Of a DNA stretch of 64,000 bases, positions 39,547 through 49,006 are shown piece by piece. Both the position numbers and the translations under genes were made by a program. How positions within the stretch are numbered: the stretch's first letter is position 1; the number at the start of each line of letters is the position of its first letter. The stretch is from Tritrichomonas musculus (taxonomy: Eukaryota > Parabasalia > Tritrichomonadida > Tritrichomonadidae), in the NCBI GenBank assembly GCA_039105265.1, contig JAPFFF010000019.1, positions 1,272,501-1,336,500 of the forward strand, read 5' to 3'. Below the pieces are notes generated by a model, which saw only the letters and a program-made list of their open reading frames with translations, had not been told where the DNA came from and did no database searches.

Positions 39547-41584
39547 AGTAAATATAAACTAAAATTTTTGAACTTCACAAAAAGTCATAAGTAATAAAAT
39601 TTTCTTTGAAATTTTCACAACTTTCTCAAAAGTCAGAACATAGATAATTGAATGTTAATTTTTTATTATTTCATTCAATTGTTTCTATCTTAAAAAATAA
39701 ATCATAATAAAAAATGCTTTTGTTCTACAAATATGCATGACAAATTTGTATATATATTAATTCAATGATAAAGTATTTTGAAAATGCTGCATTAAGTTAT
39801 TTTAATTAAAATTATTAAGAGGATATTTGAATTCATATAACTTTTCAATAATTTCAAAGCCTATGAGAATATATTTTCAATAAAGTTTTGTATAAAAAAA
39901 AATAAATCTAATTCAAAACTTTATATTTATATTATTTCATTTTTAACCATATTTCCATTAACATATTATCGATAATTTTTTTTTTTACTTTTTAATACTT
40001 TTTTTAAAAGGATTGTCTCAAATTTTTATTTTTTTAATAATCTTGCTTGATATGTACTATTTTCAAATTCAAATTAAATAAAAAATAAGGAATATAAAAA
40101 AATTCTTACAATTTTAGAGAGGAATAATCGAAGATAATCCAATTTTATGAATTTTTTCTAAAAAGAAAATATTTGATAAATCTATAAAAAAGCATGAATA
40201 GATATTCACGCTTTTTAATATTTCAGGATTTATCAAAAAGTTTCTCATTGACCGTGTATAAACTGAAAAAGTTCTAAAAACTATTTTCAGATAAACTTTT
40301 TCTAATTACTCAGCCAATTAAAAATAGAAATTAAAATCATCTAAATAAAAAAAAAAAAGTAAAATGTTAAAAAAAAATTTTTTTGCCTGAAATAAAAAAT
40401 TGATTTTAAAAACATCTTATATTTATGACCATATTACTAGATATCAAATAATTTATTTAAAATTGTTATTATTATTATAAGATATGCTTATTTATATATA
40501 TTTCCAAAAATTGAAATAAAAACCTAAAATTATTTTTAATACTATTCAATTGTATCAAAAGTTAAAATAATTAAAATGGCCATTATCACGATTTAAATAG
40601 TGATAAAATGATATATTCATTTTAATTTATTATAATTAAATAATATAATAAGTATATTATATGTTAGTAAATATATTAATTAATATAATAAATAGATAAG
40701 AGCAATAATAAATTTTAGTTAAAATTTTAATTTTAATTCAAATTTTACAATTATCCATTATTTTTATAAAAACTGATTTCATTCCAAAACGCTTTTTTTT
40801 CGTTTTCAAGGCAATATATTGATTTCAAAATCAAATTAGGGTATTTGTTATGCAGTATTAAATACGATAAAAACATTTTATTACGAAATGCTGCAATTTT
40901 CATTATCCAAATTTTTCAATTGTTTGCTTTTCAACTATTGTATCAAGCATTTTTAATCAATACATTTGGTATCGATTATATATACACTTTAATGATTTCT
41001 AACAATTCTCCTTCTACAAGAGCCGACTTGAAAAATAAAAATTTTCATGTTGTAAAATCAAAATTATTTTATCCCTACCAAAAAAATGTATTTTTTAGTG
41101 TTGACATCAAATATGGATGTAAAATATTCATATTAAAAAAATATTTCATCCAAATTCCATGAGGACTAGCAGATCAAGAATTGGTGTTTTCAAAATTATA
41201 AAAAAATTCATTATTTCTCATCATCTACGTAGCATTGTTTAACAATAATTGACAAATATTTATAGATGCATGGCATATATATATAATATCATAATTTTAT
41301 TAATAAAAAACCATTCAAGTAATAATTGCATAATCCTAATTTTTGTTATTTTATTTTTTTCCTTTTTTATTCATTTTTCTGAGAAAAATACAAAATTTAG
41401 AATATTTTACGTTCATCTGTGTTGATTAGAAGTTGAAAATTTGATTTGATAGCTCTGTGGAGCTCCTTTTTTTCTGTACATTTGAATGCCCCTCAGAAAA
41501 GATTGAATTTGCATAGAAATAAATTCAATGATCATACAATTCATTCAAGCAGCACATAGAATAAATTAAAAGATTTCAAAAAAA

Positions 41585-41603
41585 AGAAAAGCCAACTTTA
41601 CCC
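41585..41603 (-). repeat. Right terminal inverted repeat of Kolobok-like element
   Basis: Partner of 36465-36483, followed by TTAA at 41604-41607. Confidence 0.9.
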
Positions 41604-41615
41604 TTAAAAAATATA

Positions 41616-41621
41616 AAATGA
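41616..41621 (-). promoter_or_regulatory. Candidate initiator originally serving the RRM gene
   Basis: TCATTT on the minus strand. With the transposon and one TTAA removed, its A would lie about 22 nt upstream of the RRM gene's ATG; now they are about 5.2 kb apart. Confidence 0.45.
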
Positions 41622-42451
41622 AGTGAGAAGCAATTTATCTGTTTTTAACAGATTGTTAAAATTTAACTTCAATTTTCACTTTTTCAATTTAAAATTTTAT
41701 AAAAAAAGTCAGATGCTTCAAATTAAATAGCCAAAGAAAAATAAGTTAAAAAGTGAATAAAAAAAATTAATATTAAATAAAATATTTTTAATTTTAATTT
41801 ATAAATATTATTATATGATATATAATATAAAATTAAAAATATTTTCTCAATTAACATCAAGATATTTATAAAAAAATTTAAACGGTTTAATAATAATTTT
41901 TCTTTTTTTTATCTTGAAGAACTAATTTTTTTTCATTACAATCTTTGTGATTTTAAATATATAAATATGAAAACATTTTAAATGTAATATATTAATTCAA
42001 TATATTAAAAAATTGAACAATTTATTATATTTCATTATTTGGGTCACTTCACAGAAATTATTTAATAATTACTTTTTAATTTATAAATTTTGAAATATTT
42101 TCAAAAAAAATGAGGTATATAACGAGATATTATATTGTCATTCTGAAAATGTTAATCGAGGAAATTTGAATAAAAATTCACCGAATAAAATTCAGATAGA
42201 AGAAATATTTTAAAAAATATTAATATAGCTAAAATGTTTATCTAATGTTTCTATTTCAAAAGAGTTAAGCTAGCACAAACTCGGGATAAAGTTCATTTCT
42301 TTAATGATTCAAATGATTTGGATTTTCTATTCAATTTTTATTTCAATTTTTGAGAATTTGTTATTTTTGGAAGGTTATTTTAAATTTTCAATTTAATTGA
42401 AATTTTTTAGATCATTTTTTTTTATTTACCCAGAAAAGCATTAGCATTAAA

Positions 42452-42457
42452 TCATTA
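42452..42457 (+). promoter_or_regulatory. Initiator (Inr) of the ABC transporter gene
   Basis: TCATTA, a perfect match to TCA(C/T)(A/T)(A/T), with its A 10 nt upstream of the ATG at 42464. Confidence 0.6.
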
Positions 42458-42463
42458 CATAAA

Positions 42464-44980
42464 ATGGAAGAGACATTAAACACTTCATCAGTAGCAGATC
42501 CATGTGAAATCAATTTCATTGATTCAAGTTTTGATATTGAAACTGATCCAAATGCATTATCATCATCCAAAATTTTTTTCAAAGATTTGTGGAAAGCTAA
42601 ATTCCGCGATAAAAATTTCATTGTTTTTTATATTATTGGGCTTTTTGTTGCAATTCTTTTGATTGTTATCGATTCAACATCATTAAATACAATTCCTGAA
42701 GATAAGAATCCTTCTTACACATATTTTGATGATCCATATTTACATTTTTTCATTCAAGTATATAGTGATAACTTTTTATTATCTTTGGCACCTAAAAATT
42801 CTGAGATTGTTAATGAAATCAATAATTTTTTCAGTTCGACTTACAATATCTCATTTAATCTTAAAGATACGATAAAAGAAATAAAAGATTATTTATATTC
42901 TGATGATGATTATGGAATTGGTGCATATTTCAACCAAATAAAAAGCACAGACTCTGTTTCAAAATATGATATATCTTTTCTGAAAAAAAGTTCGCCCGAA
43001 TATGCAAATTTGGTTTTTTATCTCTCTGTTGTTAAATTCATTAGTGAGAAAGGAATAAATTCGCAAAATGAGAGTCTTCAGAATCTTAATAATAATGACA
43101 AGAAAATGAAAGAACGATCAAATCGAATTGAATTTGATGAATGTAAAAAAAATATTAGAAAATGTATCTCAAATCAAATTAAACTATTTGATGATAATGA
43201 AAATAATAATTCATATTTGTTTAATATAAGTTCAAGAAGTTATTCTCATCCAAAAATGAAGCCAACTTTTGGTTATGATTCAACAACTTCATTTTATATT
43301 ATCCTTGCATATTTTTATATTTCAATATCTTCATCAGTAATGATATTCAAATACAACAAAGAAAAAATTTTGTTTTTCTTAAATATAAATGGCCTTTCGG
43401 TAATGAAAATGTATCAACTTCTCATTTTATGTATCCTATTAGAAAATGTACCAATTACTATAGTTGTATCAGTTGCAATCACTTTTATTTCAAAATCTTT
43501 AAGGGGATCAAATTTCTTAATTGTTATCATTTCAACTATTTTAATGGCTTTAGGGAGAACATTTTTCAATTTTGCCTCAACAGTGTTCTTTATGAACTTC
43601 AACAACTTTGGAATTCATTTTGTAATTAGTATTATGTTTCCTGTTATCTTCATGATGTTTTCAATGTTCAAAAATAAACTTCCTCTTCCTTTATTTTATG
43701 TCCTATCAGCCATATCTCCATCACAATCATATATGATGGGCTTTTCGGTGATGACAATATGCAAAGAAAAAATTGGTTCATTATCATTCTCATTAATGAA
43801 CACGAAATTCGGTGGAATGTCTATGTCTGAAGTTTTAGGACTTCAAATTTGTAATACAATCATCATGTTATTATTAATGATTCTGTTTATATTAAACATG
43901 AAAAGATTGTATGGGAATGCTTTAATAGGATGGAAAAATATGTTTAAAATAAATTATTGGAAGAGGTTATTTAATAAATCAAAAGGAAAAAAAACTATCC
44001 ATTGCGAAACAAATAATGTTATAAAAATAATTGACCTTGAAAAAACGTATAAAGGAAATGTTGAAACAAAAGCTTTGAATGGTGTAAATTGTCAAATTGG
44101 AAAAAATGAAGCAATCATAATGATTGGCCCGAATGGATGTGGAAAATCGACTCTCATTAATTGTATCATAGGAACAATACCTGTTGATTCGGGTGATATT
44201 GAATTTTTTGAAGAAAATTTGGATGGCGATTTTACCATTATTTACGATAATTTAGGAATTGTTTTTCAAGATAATGTTCTTATAAACGAACTAACTGTCA
44301 ATGAGCATTTTGAATTGATAGGATCTATTCATTCTTTTTCAAAAGAAAAAATTGAATCTTATTCTAATTATTTGTTATCGCTTCTATGTATGTCTGATTG
44401 TAAAGGAAGTCGTGCATCTGATTTAAGTGGTGGTCAAAAAAGGAAGCTTTGTATCTCTCTTGCTATTCTTCATAGACCGCCTCTTTTGATATTTGATGAG
44501 CCAACTGCTGGCGTTGATGCGCAAAGTAGACAAACAATCTGGAAAGCAATCTCTCTGTTTAAAGATACAACAGCGTTAATTACAACTCATGCTCTAGAAG
44601 AAGCTGAATCTATTTGTAGCCGTATGTTTATTATGGTTAAAGGGCAAATTACTTTCATGGGTACCCCCTCTGAGCTTCGAAAAGAAGCCGATTGTGGATA
44701 TATTTTAACTGTTATTGAAGAAAATCCAGATATTAATATAAACTTGATGGATAATTTATTGGAATTTGTTCGAAATAGAATCCCTGAAGCAAAGCCACTT
44801 GTTGGGAAAGATAAAAGTATTGTATTTCCTACTGACCTTAAGGTTGCTGATCTTTTAGAAGATATTGATAATTCAAAAGAATCTCTAGGAATTGTTAAAT
44901 ATACATTAAGCGTTCAAAATATTGAAGAGAGTTTAGTTAAATTGATTCAAAATGAAGAAGTTGACCAAATGAAATCTTGA
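42464..44980 (+). CDS. ABC transporter, half-size ABCA type
   Basis: 838 residues, ATG at 42464. A first membrane helix (about 50-72, NFIVFYIIGLFVAILLIVID) precedes a long extracytoplasmic loop (about 73-275), then five or more helices (about 276-485), the ABCA/ABC2-type membrane domain. The nucleotide-binding domain is complete: Walker A GPNGCGKST (from residue 555), signature LSGGQ (654), Walker B IFDEP (Asp678) and switch His709 (TTHALEE). The C-terminal region (about 740-838) resembles the regulatory domain of ABCA proteins. ABCA transporters move lipids; trichomonads carry many half-size copies that presumably dimerise. Substrate is unknown. Confidence 0.93.
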   Translation: MEETLNTSSVADPCEINFIDSSFDIETDPNALSSSKIFFKDLWKAKFRDKNFIVFYIIGLFVAILLIVIDSTSLNTIPEDKNPSYTYFDDPYLHFFIQVYSDNFLLSLAPKNSEIVNEINNFFSSTYNISFNLKDTIKEIKDYLYSDDDYGIGAYFNQIKSTDSVSKYDISFLKKSSPEYANLVFYLSVVKFISEKGINSQNESLQNLNNNDKKMKERSNRIEFDECKKNIRKCISNQIKLFDDNENNNSYLFNISSRSYSHPKMKPTFGYDSTTSFYIILAYFYISISSSVMIFKYNKEKILFFLNINGLSVMKMYQLLILCILLENVPITIVVSVAITFISKSLRGSNFLIVIISTILMALGRTFFNFASTVFFMNFNNFGIHFVISIMFPVIFMMFSMFKNKLPLPLFYVLSAISPSQSYMMGFSVMTICKEKIGSLSFSLMNTKFGGMSMSEVLGLQICNTIIMLLLMILFILNMKRLYGNALIGWKNMFKINYWKRLFNKSKGKKTIHCETNNVIKIIDLEKTYKGNVETKALNGVNCQIGKNEAIIMIGPNGCGKSTLINCIIGTIPVDSGDIEFFEENLDGDFTIIYDNLGIVFQDNVLINELTVNEHFELIGSIHSFSKEKIESYSNYLLSLLCMSDCKGSRASDLSGGQKRKLCISLAILHRPPLLIFDEPTAGVDAQSRQTIWKAISLFKDTTALITTHALEEAESICSRMFIMVKGQITFMGTPSELRKEADCGYILTVIEENPDININLMDNLLEFVRNRIPEAKPLVGKDKSIVFPTDLKVADLLEDIDNSKESLGIVKYTLSVQNIEESLVKLIQNEEVDQMKS

Positions 44981-45357
44981 TTATCTTGTTTTAATATAAT
45001 TAATAATACAATAGATAGCCAAAATATTAGTTGAAAATATTTATCTGCGTTTTTATTAAACTATCATTAAAATATAAATTTAAAATTGCTTTTTCATTAC
45101 AAGATAATATTCTAAATTATTTTTTTTGAAAATGAAAGAATAATGTATTCATTAATCCTTTTTGATTTCGGCTTTCAGTCTAGACATCATATTCTAATCA
45201 TGAATGAAATAGAGGATCCATATAAAAATTATATTTATACAACGCTTAAAACAGATATGATATAAACATTATTGTGATATTTTCAGACTCCAAAAAATAA
45301 AGCATAAATAAAAAAATAAAACATATCTATTTATATATTAATTTTTCTTCACATTTT
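44981..45357. other. Convergent intergenic segment
   Basis: 377 bp of AT-rich 3' flank. Nothing recognisable. Confidence 0.4.
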
Positions 45358-46995
45358 TCATACATCTAAGTTATTTCCATCTTCAATCTGGTAGTATTGT
45401 TGATTGCTCGGACAGTAATAACAATCCAGTGCACTTATATACATTAGTTCAAGTTCTTCCTCTTCATCATCTTCATTATTATTTAAAATATCTGGAGTCT
45501 CCCTTGGAATATCAATATTTAGAAACTCTGTTTCATATTGAGGTGCTTCACCTCCAAAAGCGCTCCCATCAGATTCATCATCATCGTCATCATCATTAAT
45601 CAGATAAGGGTAGTCATGAGATTTGAATCCACTCAAATCGTCAACATCATCTTCGCCTAGTTGGGGAATGTTATTTTGGTCACCTGCAAAATCATCTGCT
45701 TTCATTTCAGTTTTGGCTAAATCATCATTATTTGCATTATCATTATTATTATTGAATTCAGCAGTTGAATTTTTTGAATGCTCTTTGTTATTTTTAGTTT
45801 TACTTATTTCTGCAGTAACATTTTTAGAGTTACTAAGTAAACTGCTCTTTTTCATCTTAATCGAAGATCCAGCAAATTCGGCAAAATTAGCTTCATCATC
45901 TGCATCTGCCTTATTTTTGGTGTTTTTTCCACTTTTACTGTTTATGCCTGTTTTGTTATTTGACCGAAATGCTGGTTTAGAAGTTTTAGTTGAAAGCTTT
46001 GAAGCTTTTTGTTTTTCACGCTCTTTATCGTACTTTTCTTCAATTTTTTCTGCTCTTTTTAAAGACACAGGAATGGCTGAAACTGCTATTTGTTTTTCTG
46101 ATCTAGAAGAATCTTTTTGATCAACCTCACCCGTTTTCTTTCTTGATGGGATGCGTTTATCACGGGAAGATTTCTGTTTAGCTGATGAAACTGATGAAGA
46201 AGGTTGATTAAAATCAGGCTGTCCAATAGAAGCAATTGGTATTGAAGGTGGTAGATTAATATTTGGAGACTTTAATGGCCTTGATGGATTGTTCGAAATT
46301 CGAGGAGATGCTTTTGAATTTAAAGCACGAGTATTTCCAGGTGAAAATTGGCCTTGTTCATTTGGATTTAGATTTGAAATTAAATTAGAATTTGAATTTG
46401 ATGGGATAACAATAATAGTGTTTGAAATTCCATTTGGATATTCTAGCCCTTTTGGTAGTTCGATGTCATTTGTTTCATTAATTATTAATTCTTCTTGTGT
46501 AAAAACCCACCTAACACTGCATGTAGGCGAGATTTCAATTTTATCAAGTGAATGATAGCTTCCTGATACCCAATATTGACGAGAAAGAGTTTTAAGGTCA
46601 AAATACAGAGTTACCCAAATGTTTCTAGGTATATCAAGATAAATTAAAGCTGATGTTTGCGATGTAGATGGACGAGAAATTGAATTTGGTGAGTCTTGCT
46701 GTTGTTGTTGAGTTTTTCGTGCAAAAGTTGAAAAAGCAAAATTAAAAGAATTTGTCTTATCATCTCTAATAGTGATTGTAATGGTAAAATCTTCGCTTGT
46801 TCTGACTTGAATAACAAAATAGTGGCAGGTGTTGTCACCTCTTGAATTTTGAGGTAGATTTGTTAACTTTAATGGATTTGAACGTTGACCTTCGACTTTA
46901 TATATATAAGATCTATCAGGTTTGCTATACTCTCTTTTGTTATTTGTTCGGTTAGTACGAGGACCAAGAATTTCAGTAACATTTAATGAATTCAT
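45358..46995 (-). CDS. CFAP20-domain protein (CFAP20DC-like)
   Basis: 545 residues, ATG 46993-46995. Residues about 1-190 match the CFAP20/DUF667 fold: KVEGQRSNPLKLTNLPQNSRGDNTCHYFVIQV, FTITITIRDDKTNSFNFAFSTF, PRNIWVTLYFDLKTL, and SLDKIEISPTCSVRWVFT. CFAP20 itself is about 190 residues and is an axonemal inner-junction protein. Here the domain is followed by a long low-complexity tail (190-545) with poly-Gln, Ser/Lys-rich basic stretches and an acidic C-terminal third, the layout of CFAP20DC (C3orf67)-like proteins. Likely flagellar or basal-body associated; the tail probably regulates localisation. It is the fourth flagella-linked gene in the window. Confidence 0.83.
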   Translation of the reverse strand: MNSLNVTEILGPRTNRTNNKREYSKPDRSYIYKVEGQRSNPLKLTNLPQNSRGDNTCHYFVIQVRTSEDFTITITIRDDKTNSFNFAFSTFARKTQQQQQDSPNSISRPSTSQTSALIYLDIPRNIWVTLYFDLKTLSRQYWVSGSYHSLDKIEISPTCSVRWVFTQEELIINETNDIELPKGLEYPNGISNTIIVIPSNSNSNLISNLNPNEQGQFSPGNTRALNSKASPRISNNPSRPLKSPNINLPPSIPIASIGQPDFNQPSSSVSSAKQKSSRDKRIPSRKKTGEVDQKDSSRSEKQIAVSAIPVSLKRAEKIEEKYDKEREKQKASKLSTKTSKPAFRSNNKTGINSKSGKNTKNKADADDEANFAEFAGSSIKMKKSSLLSNSKNVTAEISKTKNNKEHSKNSTAEFNNNNDNANNDDLAKTEMKADDFAGDQNNIPQLGEDDVDDLSGFKSHDYPYLINDDDDDDESDGSAFGGEAPQYETEFLNIDIPRETPDILNNNEDDEEEELELMYISALDCYYCPSNQQYYQIEDGNNLDV

Positions 46996-47402
46996 CTCCT
47001 TTTTTTATTAATAATTGCATTTCAATAAATATTTGGCTAACAAAAAATTCAATTGGTTGAAACTCGTTGTTTCATAAGTATAATTTAAAAATGGGCTTTA
47101 ATGAAAATATTTTAAGAATTGTCAATGTTTTGGTACAAATTATTATACTGATCATGGTCATATCATATGACTCATTTGATTTTGTATATCAAGTTCAAAA
47201 ATTTCTAGCATAATATTCATATAATTAGTATATAAAATTGAATGTATTTACGTAAAAAAGCAGACAAACTTTTTTAAAATCATGTTCAATATCTAGTAAT
47301 GAGATACTATGTAATGATATGATACCTCAGCTTTCTGTTTTCATTCTCAGTAGAATATAGTATTTTGCACGACAAAAATACAGAGTTCGCCACTGTCCCT
47401 AA

Positions 47403-47418
47403 AGTAGTATATACTACT
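47403..47418. repeat. Palindrome identical to the terminus of the 9.3-kb element
   Basis: AGTAGTATATACTACT. The terminal repeats at 48641 and 57922 begin and end with the same AGTAGTATATACTA core. This may be the end of an older relative. Confidence 0.5.
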
Positions 47419-47430
47419 CCTAATCCTTTT

Positions 47431-47637
47431 GACTGCTTAAAATTTAGAGTCCATAAAATAGAGCAAGTTAAGCAGCAATTAGAGGAAGATACAGATCATC
47501 TAGAAATAGTTTTTTGAACTGTCTTAGCTTTTGGAGTTGAATGTATATGTAACTCTATCAAGATGGAATTTGCTTTAATTTCTCAAAAGTTTGCGGATTC
47601 TAATGAGCTAAATAAAAGTAATGAGATATTTGTTTAG
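47431..47637 (+). pseudogene. Decayed fibre-protein fragment, relative of the 9.3-kb element's genes
   Basis: The plus strand reads EQVKQQLEEDTDHLEIV, then a TGA, then TVLAFGVE and a further open stretch of about 37 codons. The second fibre gene of the neighbouring element reads EQVTQHLEDDVDNIRIV, then TALAFGV at the same spacing (56773-56862). The match is clear at protein level. The fragment lies 1.2 kb outside the inverted repeats, so it is a relic of a separate, older insertion. Confidence 0.65.
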
Positions 47638-47991
47638 AACAACAATTAAATCTAGGTTTGGTACAGAAGTAATACTAATTACCTAGTTGAAATATTTTTT
47701 TTGATAGGTTCATATTAATTTTATAATCTGATGAATCACTACCACTTGTGTGTGTTTGTTTTTGTTTTAATCAGACCCAGATCATTATAAATATTTTATT
47801 TTCATCACTAGATGTTCAAGATAAACCTATAATAGGCACATTCTGTGAAAACTATGTGCAATGTACTTGAAAAAAATGTCCGCCTAAAAAGAGATAAGAT
47901 AAAAAAAAAAAAAAAAAGAGGTATAATGAATGGTACAATAGCCTCGAACAAGAATGTTATCCTTCATAAGTTATCCTTTATATGTACAACA

Positions 47992-48180
47992 TGTTCTTTG
48001 GCCATTGAGTTCCTATTAACAATTTAGTTTTTGTAAAACTTACTGAAGCAAAGCAACTCTTTGCTCATAAGAGAATTAATTGAAAACACAAATGAAAACA
48101 CAAATTAATTGAGTTCCTATTAACATCCTAGTTTTTGTAAAACTTCTTTGGCCATTGAGTTCCTATTAGCAAATGAGTTT
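47992..48180 (+). repeat. Short direct repeats
   Basis: The string CATTGAGTTCCTATTA recurs at about 48003, 48109 (variant) and 48152, two copies being followed by TAGTTTTTGTAAAACTT. Possibly internal duplications of a degraded gene. Confidence 0.6.
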
Positions 48181-48257
48181 GGTTAACTTGCAATCTCTGC
48201 AAGAGTGTGCAGTATTTTGGGTGCACAAGTTCAAAATTGGTGATATCAACATTGAAT

Positions 48258-48455
48258 AAGTAGAACACTAGGGAAGACGATCTGATGAAAATATTCTAAT
48301 AATTGTACAATATGAGCTTGACAAAGATCCATATTCAAATGCATGACATATAGAAGGAATTACTAGCTTTTTAAATTCAACAGAGTTAAAAATATTATTT
48401 AAAAATTTGTAAATGATTACCAAACTATTGTCGAAATATCTTTTTAGCATTCATT
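48258..48455 (+). pseudogene. Decayed coding trace, unknown
   Basis: In one plus-strand frame the sequence reads DENILIIVQYELDKDPYSNA, a stop, HIEGITSFLNSTELKILFKN, a stop, and MITKLLSKYLF. Regular amino-acid composition between two stops suggests a dead gene. Family not recognised. Confidence 0.35.
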
Positions 48456-48640
48456 GTAAATGACTGATTACTCAGAATAAAAAGCTGACTTCGAGTTAAC
48501 AAACTTTTTTTCCCAGAAAATGTATATTCCATCTCAAATTATTCTAATAAGAAAGTTAATTATGTAAAGGATTTTGTTCATCGATCTATAACAATCCTAT
48601 TAAAATAAGTATATTTGAAAACACTAAATCAGGTAGATTT

Positions 48641-48719
48641 AGTAGTATATACTAGTCGGTTTCCGCGGGGACACGCTACGCTAATGGCCCTCACGTCAAC
48701 ACGAACTAGTTAAAAAAAT
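48641..48719 (+). repeat. Left terminal inverted repeat of the 9.3-kb element
   Basis: Contains CTAGTCGGTTTC, GGCCCTC and GTCAACACGAACTAGTTAAA blocks. About 90 percent identical to the complement of 57843-57922. Confidence 0.88.
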
Positions 48720-48987
48720 AAAAAATAAAAAAAATTTTTTTCTTCTTCTTCTTTTTTGCTTCTTGTTGCATGATGGTATAATTATATCTATCTTCGAATG
48801 TAAGCTTGAATGGAATACTTTTATGTGTAAACTCTATATAATCATCTTTCGTACTCAACATAATATTACTTATTGTATTAATTGAAGATACGTAATATTT
48901 AATATATTTACACTTCCATGGTATATCCAAATTGATAGATACCTTATTATATTCATCAGCATTTGTACTCTGTACTGATACTAACAT
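48706..48987 (-). pseudogene. Truncated frame at the left end of the 9.3-kb element
   Basis: 93 codons from ATG 48985-48987, reading MLVSVQSTNADEYNKVSINL and later STKDDYIEFTHKSIPFKL, then a Lys run and a T-rich end that runs into the terminal repeat. The first ~77 residues look like real beta-rich protein. The tail appears to be simple sequence created by a deletion that joined the gene to the terminal repeat. Divergent to the fibre gene, with 15 bp between start codons. A structural (capsid-like) origin is possible but cannot be shown. Confidence 0.5.
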
Positions 48988-49006
48988 TTTATTATTCCTA
49001 AAATGT
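48983..49006. promoter_or_regulatory. Palindrome spanning two divergent start codons
   Basis: ACATTTTA TTATTCC TAAAATGT: the two ATG codons (48985-48987 minus and 49003-49005 plus) are part of the inverted arms, leaving 15 bp between them. It may act as a compact bidirectional start region. Confidence 0.4.

Larger units (their letters stand above)
36465..41603. mobile_element. Kolobok-like DNA transposon with TTAA target duplication
   Basis: A 5139-bp element with perfect 19-bp inverted ends, GGGTAAAGTTGGCTTTTCT at 36465-36483 and its complement at 41585-41603, flanked on both sides by TTAA (36461-36464 and 41604-41607). TTAA is the target of Kolobok and piggyBac; the encoded protein looks Kolobok-like rather than piggyBac-like. 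One transposase gene on the minus strand is open from start to stop. The rest is AT-rich, including a hairpin near 40160-40220 and a decayed coding trace at about 37570-37790. Intact ends, an open transposase and a perfect duplication suggest a recent, possibly active copy. Confidence 0.88.
41608..42463. other. Intergenic region, displaced promoter of the RRM gene
   Basis: 856 bp. Before the Kolobok-like insertion this would have been the shared upstream region of the RRM gene (minus) and the ABC transporter (plus). It contains one initiator-like site for each (41616-41621 minus; 42452-42457 plus). Confidence 0.5.
46996..48640. other. Gene-poor region with decayed element relics
   Basis: 1.6 kb without an intact gene. 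It contains a palindrome (47403-47418) matching the end of the 9.3-kb element, a decayed fibre-protein fragment (47431-47637), a short direct repeat (47992-48180) and another decayed coding trace (48258-48455). Confidence 0.6.

Noticed and set aside
40845-41162. 105-codon open frame inside the Kolobok-like element
   Set aside because: No ATG at its start (TTG), AT-driven composition, no recognised domain.
42464-44980. Full-length two-domain ABCA transporter
   Set aside because: Only one membrane domain and one nucleotide-binding domain are present and the stop is clean, so it is a half-size transporter rather than a truncated one.
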